Source: Mesodorylaimus sp. YZB2_4 (lineage: Eukaryota > Nematoda > Enoplea > Dorylaimida > Dorylaimidae). Taken from it: DNA of 64,000 nucleotides. The stretch is from positions 56,030 to 120,029 of the forward strand of contig JASANH010000641.1 in the NCBI GenBank assembly GCA_030248295.1. The letters are read 5' to 3'. The position numbers and the translations under genes are program-made. This document shows, one piece after another, positions 44,108-64,000 of this stretch. The notes below the pieces were generated by a model. It was given only the letters and a program-made list of their open reading frames with translations, was not told the DNA's origin and did not search any database. Position 1 is the stretch's first letter. The number at the start of each line of letters is the position of its first letter.

Positions 44108-46444
44108 TTTATGCGTTCAATATCCGTAATTCGGATACACAAGTACTTGCCGGCAAGCTAATGGAAAAGTCACCGAAAAACCGATCGGACCGACCGAATC
44201 ACGAAATTCAAATTTCTCTTTGTCTCTCGTCGCGCACACTCTAGTTCGAACCTTCAAACAAAAAATTTTCTGCTTATATCAAAACGCGCGTAACACCTGC
44301 AAAGCAGGCAGAAGCCGACGGCGGGAATTTCAAATTTTGTTTGGTCAAGTGTTTTTCAATCAAAGACCATATTTCGTTTTTTTTTACTTTAGCGTACCCA
44401 AATTTCTGAAAAATTCTACGCAAATTACCAACAAAAAATAGCCTGATAACGGGACACGACTGACATACAACATTGAGGGCATCGATCCAAACTCCCACAA
44501 ACACACACCATCCCAACTTGGCATTCACGTAATGTGCCCACTCAAAAAGCTTTTTCGTCCATAAAAAACACGAATAATTCAGTTCTGATCAATCGATATT
44601 CCATCATTTACAAGAAAATTCCATCATCACCAACTGCCTAATTTAAGCAAAACCAGCTCTTCGCCCAACAAAATAACATAAATTCCATCGAGTACTCCCT
44701 CCTCGCAAAAAATGATAGTTTCCCAGCCTGATCACCACACTGTCCCCAATGCACACTCATATACAAGCACACAGGCCAAATACGGAAAGCAGGACAAAAA
44801 GAACATCAAATTGCCATCAAGCATTTTACCCGACTGAGATCGCTACTTACATTCGACAAAGGAAAACGAAGACCGCCAGACCCCGAATAAAACACAAAAA
44901 CAATGAATCATAAAATTTGTATACCTCATTCACTTGAAAATATATGCATTATCACATGGTCTCGGGAGGATGGAGAGGGGTCTACATAAGTGCATGTCCA
45001 CACGGGCACCCCACCACCTCGACTGGGTCTCGCCCAGAGACACTTTACACTACACTTGCACACAAATCAATACCACCTTACTTTACACTGCACAACTCAC
45101 ACCCCCACAAAAGACCTACTTACAGTCAGGCTTGCTCACCTGCACTACTTACTCGCCTAATATGGAGCAGCCAAATGCAAACTTCCTACCAAAAGCGCCA
45201 TATGATGGGCAGAAAAGACACGAAAATCCAAAATCTGGGCACGCAACACAACTACGCACATAGCAGGGAATGAACACCAAATATATGCGCACGTGAATTT
45301 TTTTTCGTAAAAGCCCGAATCACAATGAACAAAACACAAACTCCCCCAAAAACCTGCCAATTCAAATAATTGATAGATCAAACTTTCAAATTTTATGAAA
45401 CTTTTTCGGGGCGCCAATTTCAAATAATTTGATAAACCCAAAACTTTCAAAACTTTCAAGCCCAGTGGAGTCTAAACTTTAAATTTTGTTCAATCAAAGC
45501 TAATATTTCTTCGGAGCCCAATTCGAAACTTTCTGAAGGCAGGGGGTGTCATTTTGAGAACCAGGTAAACCAGTTTTTATCAATTATAGGCTCCTGAGAA
45601 ACAAAATTCAAGGTTCCTTTTCTAAAATCCAGGCTCCATTTTTTAACATCCCAAGCAAAGTTTCTCCAAAAATTTTAAACCTTTGCGCCTCCCAAAAAAG
45701 CCACTTTCTTTTCTTGTTCTCATCATCTATCATTTTCCATTTCCCCGCGTTAAAACTTGTTCCTATTCCAAAAATTTATCGCCAAAAACCTCAAATCTTC
45801 AACTCAAACAAACCAAAAACTCAAAACAGCGCTTATTCAGGCGTTCTCTATGCGCCGTAGAGAATTATTTCCATCCCACCAAAACGCTTTTGAAAAAAAG
45901 CGTGCAAAAAATCAACAAGCCCCTCATTTTCCCGAAAAGACAACCAAATCTAAGTATATGATTGGCCAGTTTTAAGTTCCCCTCTTCCATGAATGGGTCT
46001 TTTACCAATGGACATATTGCAGCTCAAAAGAATCCTCTCCTCCTTCCCCCAAAATATGCCACACCAAAATCCAAAACTAATCTTTACACTTGCTCACCTC
46101 CGACCAACACTCGAGCAATTCTATGTCCACAATATATTGGCAGCAAATGAAAGTAGGTCACCGCAAGCTAAAACCTCTCCCAGAAAACTAAACAAGATTA
46201 CTTTGCGGTCAAAAAAAGGTTCGGATCGCACCGCAAAATAAACTAACACAGTTTTCGCAAAAAAACCCCATACAAAACTAAAATCAACTACAAAATGCAC
46301 AGAAATGTTAAAAGAAACATCTTCACAAAATATAAAACTGGTAAAAAGCTGTCCCAGTCACTGATAAACCACAACATTGGAAATACCCATCTCCCAAGAA
46401 CTTTATACATACACCTTACTTTACACTGCCCCTTCTCACCCAAC
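44108..46444. other. Intergenic between FBXO47 start and HIPK stop
   Basis: No gene is recognised. The longest frame (44934-45263, plus) is low-complexity and overlaps a second equally long frame, typical of chance. The part next to 46444 is the likely HIPK 3' untranslated region. Confidence 0.4.
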
Positions 46445-60186
<13,742 letters not shown>

Positions 60187-61082
60187 TCAGGCAACATATC
60201 TGTACCCATACGGTATAGTACTAAAATCTTGTTTTGCAACACGTTTGTCGTAGGTGATTCTGTATACTTTCTTACGTACAACGGTCACGACATTCCGGTC
60301 AATTGTCCGTTCGATCCGTTGAATTCGAATCTCGGTTTGTTGCCTATCTTTGCTTCGAACAAAAGCAAACACTTTTTTCCGTAGAGCTTCAAAGTTGATG
60401 GCTGCTGAATTCGACTCATTGATGGCAAATCCTTTCACCTTTGTGAACACCTTTTCTTTTTCCTCCTTTGTGCTCCATACTTTGTACGCATAGTGCTTAG
60501 GTCCTCCACTGACGAACTCAGTAATGTAGCTTCCAATCCCGTGATCTTTCTCCAGTTCGTCTGTCATCTCTCCTAAATAATTAATTAATTAATTCTTATG
60601 ACAGGAGTACCAAGTTAAATTGCTATATGGAAACCTTCCCATACCTAGGTAAGTACCCATCGTGAGATGGTAAATATCGTGCGGGCGATCAATATAAATA
60701 ATGGAGTCCTGCAACATAGGGTGTACCTCAGCAATAAAAGGTTAATATAAACTATTGGATTAAGACCTTACAGTATCAAAGTAAAGTACTCTATCTTGTA
60801 GCTTTTCAATGTAGCTGTACAGTTTCAAGCGAGCCTGCGCAGTGGTGTAAGCAGCGATAACAGTATTCGTGTTTGCCAGAACTTCCACAAAGTCGTTTTG
60901 CATGGTATAAGTTACGGAGATCATTTCGTCATCGACAAAGCGAACAGATTTCGTAGATACTGCTGGATCAAATACTAAGTTGAATAATATGGCAGGATCA
61001 ATGAAATACTCAGTCTTTGATTGTTGGCTGCGCTGACCAAACTTCCCCCAAAAGCTGCAATGAGAAAAAATATAAAAAAGCG

Positions 61083-62968
61083 ATTTCATGTCAAAATGTC
61101 GGGGAAAAAATGTCGCGCGTCAAAAGGTCGTGGTCAAAATGTCGTGCCGCCAATATGTCGGGCGCCGAAATGTCGACCTGCATAAATGTCGAATAGCGAA
61201 TATCCCGTATGTAAATAATGTCGATATACGTAACACATAAAAGGGAACGGACAGAGGGGTTGGAATTTTGGAAGTGAGCTCAGTTGCTCCATACGTTCTC
61301 TCTGCAAGGTTGAAATCATGCCTTTGAAGTACATAAAAAATCAAAAAGGGGGCGATTTGTTGTCTTTGAATGGCCATCTTTTCCGAAAAGAAAGTTCTGA
61401 TGCTACTGGGATGGAAATGCAAATCGCGAGTGCACACTATGGACGATCAAGTTGTCAAGCAACCCTGACCATAATCACGCGGCTGATCCAGGGAAAGTTG
61501 GCATGAAAAAAATTGTCTCCGAAATGAAAGAGCGAGCTGCAGCGACCCCAGCAGTTAGCACGCACCAGATCATTGCGGCCACCACAGTCGGATTGAGTGC
61601 TGCGATTCAAGGCCAACTTCCTGCGATCTCCTGCATGAAACGAACTGTTCAGCGTGTTCGGCAACAAGTGAACGGTGCTCCTTCCAACCCAACGTCGCTC
61701 AAAGATTTGGTGATTCCTGATCACTATCGGCTGACGGAAAATGGCGAACAGTTTCTGATCTGGGACAGTGGCCCTGGACCTGACAGAATCTTGATGTTTT
61801 CGACAGAGAGAAATTTGGATCTTCTGGCGCGATCCCCTCATTGGTACGCAGACGGTACCTTCAAAACTGCTCCGCCTTTATTCCAGCAGCTTTACACCAT
61901 TCACGGCGTGCACTATCACAACGTCATTGCTTCGATTTTTGCGTTGCTACCCAACAAAACCGAGCGAACATATACGCGACTGATGAGCGAGTTGAAAGTC
62001 AGAAGGCCAGCCCTTAATCCTGAAACTATCATGACTGATTTCGAATTAGCAGCAATCAATGCATTTCAGGATCAGTTCCCCAATTCCTAGAGTCGCGGTT
62101 GCTTTTTCCACTTGGGTCAGTCTGTTTGGCGCCATGTCCAAGGTGCTGGCCTGCAGGGAAGATACGAAAACGATGCTGATTTTGCCTTGAAAATCAGAAT
62201 GATTCCTGCGCTTGCCTACGTTCCTCCGGGGGATGTTGTGGATGCATTCGAATCGTTGGCCGATACCTTCCCGCTCGAAGCTCAGCCAATTTTGGATTAT
62301 TTCGAAGACACCTGGATCGGTCGCGAGAGGAGACGACGTCGTCGTGTTCCCCAGTTTCCCATCCAACTCTGGAACTGCCACGCTTCTGTTGTTGATGGCC
62401 TCCCGAAAACGAATAATTCTGTGGAGGGCTGGCACCGCGGTTTTTCTGAATTAGTGGGCTCTCCGCATCCTACTATTTTCAAATTCATTTCCTCGTTGAA
62501 ACAAGAACAGAGCATGAATGAAACGAAAGTCGAGCAGTTTATCGCCGGAAATCAGCCGCCTCAAGGGCGTCGTCGATACCGAAATTGCGCCGAAAATATA
62601 AAAAGAATTGTGGATGACTATGGAAATCGTGATATCGGGGACTATTTGCGCGGGCTCGCCCATAATTATAATTTCTGATCATACGTGTATATGTACGTGT
62701 ATGTATGTAAATCCTTATTTGGCATTGCATTTACACTGATGCTGGTTTTCATAATGAATGTAAAGACTAATTACTAGCACTTGTCCACAAATGTTCTATA
62801 GTCATTTTGTATTGCAAGAAGATTTTACACTATTCTGACTTGCGACATTATTCTTACGCGACATCTTTAGCTCACGACATTTTGACTCACACGACATTTT
62901 GACGCCGACATTTTGACGCACGACATTTTGACCACGACATTTTGACCACGACATTTTGACGTGACACG
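61083..62968 (+). mobile_element. MULE (Mutator-like) transposon with tandem-repeat inverted ends
   Basis: The left end (61083 to about 61215) and the right end (about 62841-62968) consist of diverged direct copies of AAAATGTCG on one side and CGACATTTT on the other. The flanks AAAAAAGCG (61074-61082) and AAAAAAGCA (62969-62977) form a 9-bp duplication, the size typical of MULEs. The element lies within an intron of the family-B polymerase gene and contains a decayed transposase. Confidence 0.82.
61318..62678 (+). pseudogene. MULE transposase with N-terminal FLYWCH-type zinc finger, broken
   Basis: The frame opens MPLKYIKNQKGG and shows a FLYWCH-like finger (about 61340-61480). The finger is split by two frame changes: between 61400 and 61415, and near the DHNHA motif at about 61466. 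The main transposase frame then runs to a TAG at 62088-62090 and continues in the same frame to 62678. The MULE catalytic region is visible: HWYADGTFKTAPPLF, MTDFELAAINAF, then GCFFHLGQSVWRHVQ after the stop, and CHASVVDGLPKTNNSVEGWH. With two shifts and one stop it cannot make an intact protein, although the core is otherwise well preserved, so inactivation looks recent. Confidence 0.85.
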
Positions 62969-64000
62969 AAAAAAGCAGCCCCCAGATAACTATATTGTAT
63001 CTGTAAGCGCACCTATTCAAGCAGAGCTTTGCAAGAGCTCGTAATCCTGGATTTTTCAGCATTAGTTCGATTCGTAAGGTAATACCTTCTCGTTTTCTCC
63101 ATTCTTCCAGAAATGCGATTTTTTTTCTTCAGTATCGCACTCACGATCAGATGGCCAGCCATCAGCCTCTTGTTTGATACGTAAAAATTCGTTGATGTAT
63201 GCTGTGAAAAGCCCGCCGTCTGGATTCAACGCTGGATCATACTGTTCAGTCTCCTCAAAATGCCAAACCTGTAAAACGAAAACTCATTGAATTTACGGAA
63301 GCATTGCTTGCCATTATCAGAATGTAAACGTAGACATCCCGTTAAAGTCATCTACCTCATATGTTTCAAGGATGCGATAACCCAGCTCCAGCGCTTTCTT
63401 CAGTTCCAATGTTACCCAGCTCCCAACCAATGCGCGCTCATCGTCTGAATGCTGACAGGGGGTCTTGCTGTTGGGAGCCAGCACAAGTTGCACAAAGTGG
63501 AAATAGCAATTTCTTGCTGGTCTTGCATCGATATGGAAGAAGAGGGTGCAGGAGGTTCATTGGTGGGAGGATTTTACACTTCACAAGCCCCTCGTATGGC
63601 ATGCACGTAGCGTTCATCGGCTCAAAGTTTTCAGTAATAATTTTCGGGTGCCCTGTTGGAAAACGCCCATGTTTGCAGATATATGGATAAAGGCTGAGAA
63701 CGTCGATATAACGGATTTGTTCCACGTTGGAGACCTGAAAATCACAGAAGGGGCTAAGAGGAGTGAGTGTTCAGGAAGACTCAATACGTACCTTATGGTA
63801 AAGGACAGTCGCATTTGTTCGACCCCCGTAAAATGCCTCTCTAGCATCCATAGGTCCCACGATTCTAACATTTTCAAAAAACCCAGCCATTTCCTTATTC
63901 TCTTTTATTTCTGCTTGCAACTGACACTCCCATTTTGCTATAACTGTGTAGCTAAAAGTATATAAACTTCCTACAAAAATATACCGATGCAGAGGCTTTT

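Larger units (their letters stand above)
60187..63951 (-). pseudogene. Protein-primed family-B DNA polymerase (viral/Polinton type), intron-containing, damaged, 5' part beyond window
   Basis: Minus-strand blocks are 63792-63951, 63356-63734, 63013-63268, 60772-61054, 60645-60708 and 60187-60572. Each is bounded by good GT-AG sites, and split codons are consistent at the joins. The blocks contain the polymerase A motif (DVLSLYPY), the NSFWGKFGQR region split across an intron, the YxDTDS metal-binding motif (also split by an intron) and the usual PYGY ending before the stop. This is the DNA_pol_B_2 family of Polintons, adenoviruses and linear plasmids. Two single-base shifts break the frame, both in homopolymers: a G run at 63458-63462 and a T run at 63119-63126. 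A 1.9-kb MULE occupies one intron. No integrase, packaging ATPase or capsid gene accompanies it inside the window. It may be a decayed integrated element, or a resident gene with sequencing errors. Confidence 0.8.

Noticed and set aside
44934..45273. Two overlapping 109-codon plus-strand frames
   Set aside because: Both frames are low-complexity, overlap in different phases and show no recognisable domain. They lie in the spacer between two minus-strand genes.

Overview
The window is animal nuclear DNA. Its genes are split by many short GT-AG introns and match metazoan families. The presence of chitinase, CCDC6, pygopus, MRPL35, ARMC7, SIK, FBXO47 and HIPK fits an invertebrate. An ecdysozoan such as an arthropod, nematode or tardigrade is my best guess, but the species cannot be fixed from sequence alone. 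All gene models were built by hand from family similarity, GT/AG sites and reading-phase continuity. No RNA evidence was available.

Layout: a mariner-like MITE lies at 172-913. Two plus-strand genes follow: a secreted GH18 chitinase with two chitin-binding domains (2482-10940) and a CCDC6-type coiled-coil gene (11564-15442). From about 16.3 kb to the right edge every recognisable host gene is on the minus strand: pygopus (16329-18660), mitochondrial ribosomal protein bL35m (19148-24403), ARMC7 (24568-about 26012), salt-inducible kinase SIK (28795-36891), the FBXO47/PROM-1 F-box protein (38103-44107) and HIPK (46445-55286). At the right edge is an intron-containing, damaged family-B DNA polymerase gene of the protein-primed viral/Polinton type (60187 to beyond 63951). 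One of its introns carries a decayed MULE transposon. These are unrelated housekeeping, signalling and meiosis genes rather than an operon or cassette.

The most striking feature is the transposon load in introns. At least 13 hAT-type non-autonomous elements can be delimited; most have perfect or near-perfect 8-bp target duplications. One family (termini CCAGCATCG...CGATGCTGG, full of GGATCGG subterminal repeats) has eight copies. One copy is nested inside another within the large FBXO47 intron, where four hAT elements in three blocks make up most of the intron. The 5' intron of MRPL35 is likewise mostly transposon. Two further elements (MULE at 61083-62968; unclassified at about 51802-52769) have inverted repeats built of tandem short motifs.

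Intergenic stretches (914-2481, 10941-11563, 15443-16328, 26013-28794, 36892-38102, 44108-46444, 55287-60186) contain no gene I can support. I saw no rRNA, no convincing intact tRNA gene and no CRISPR array.
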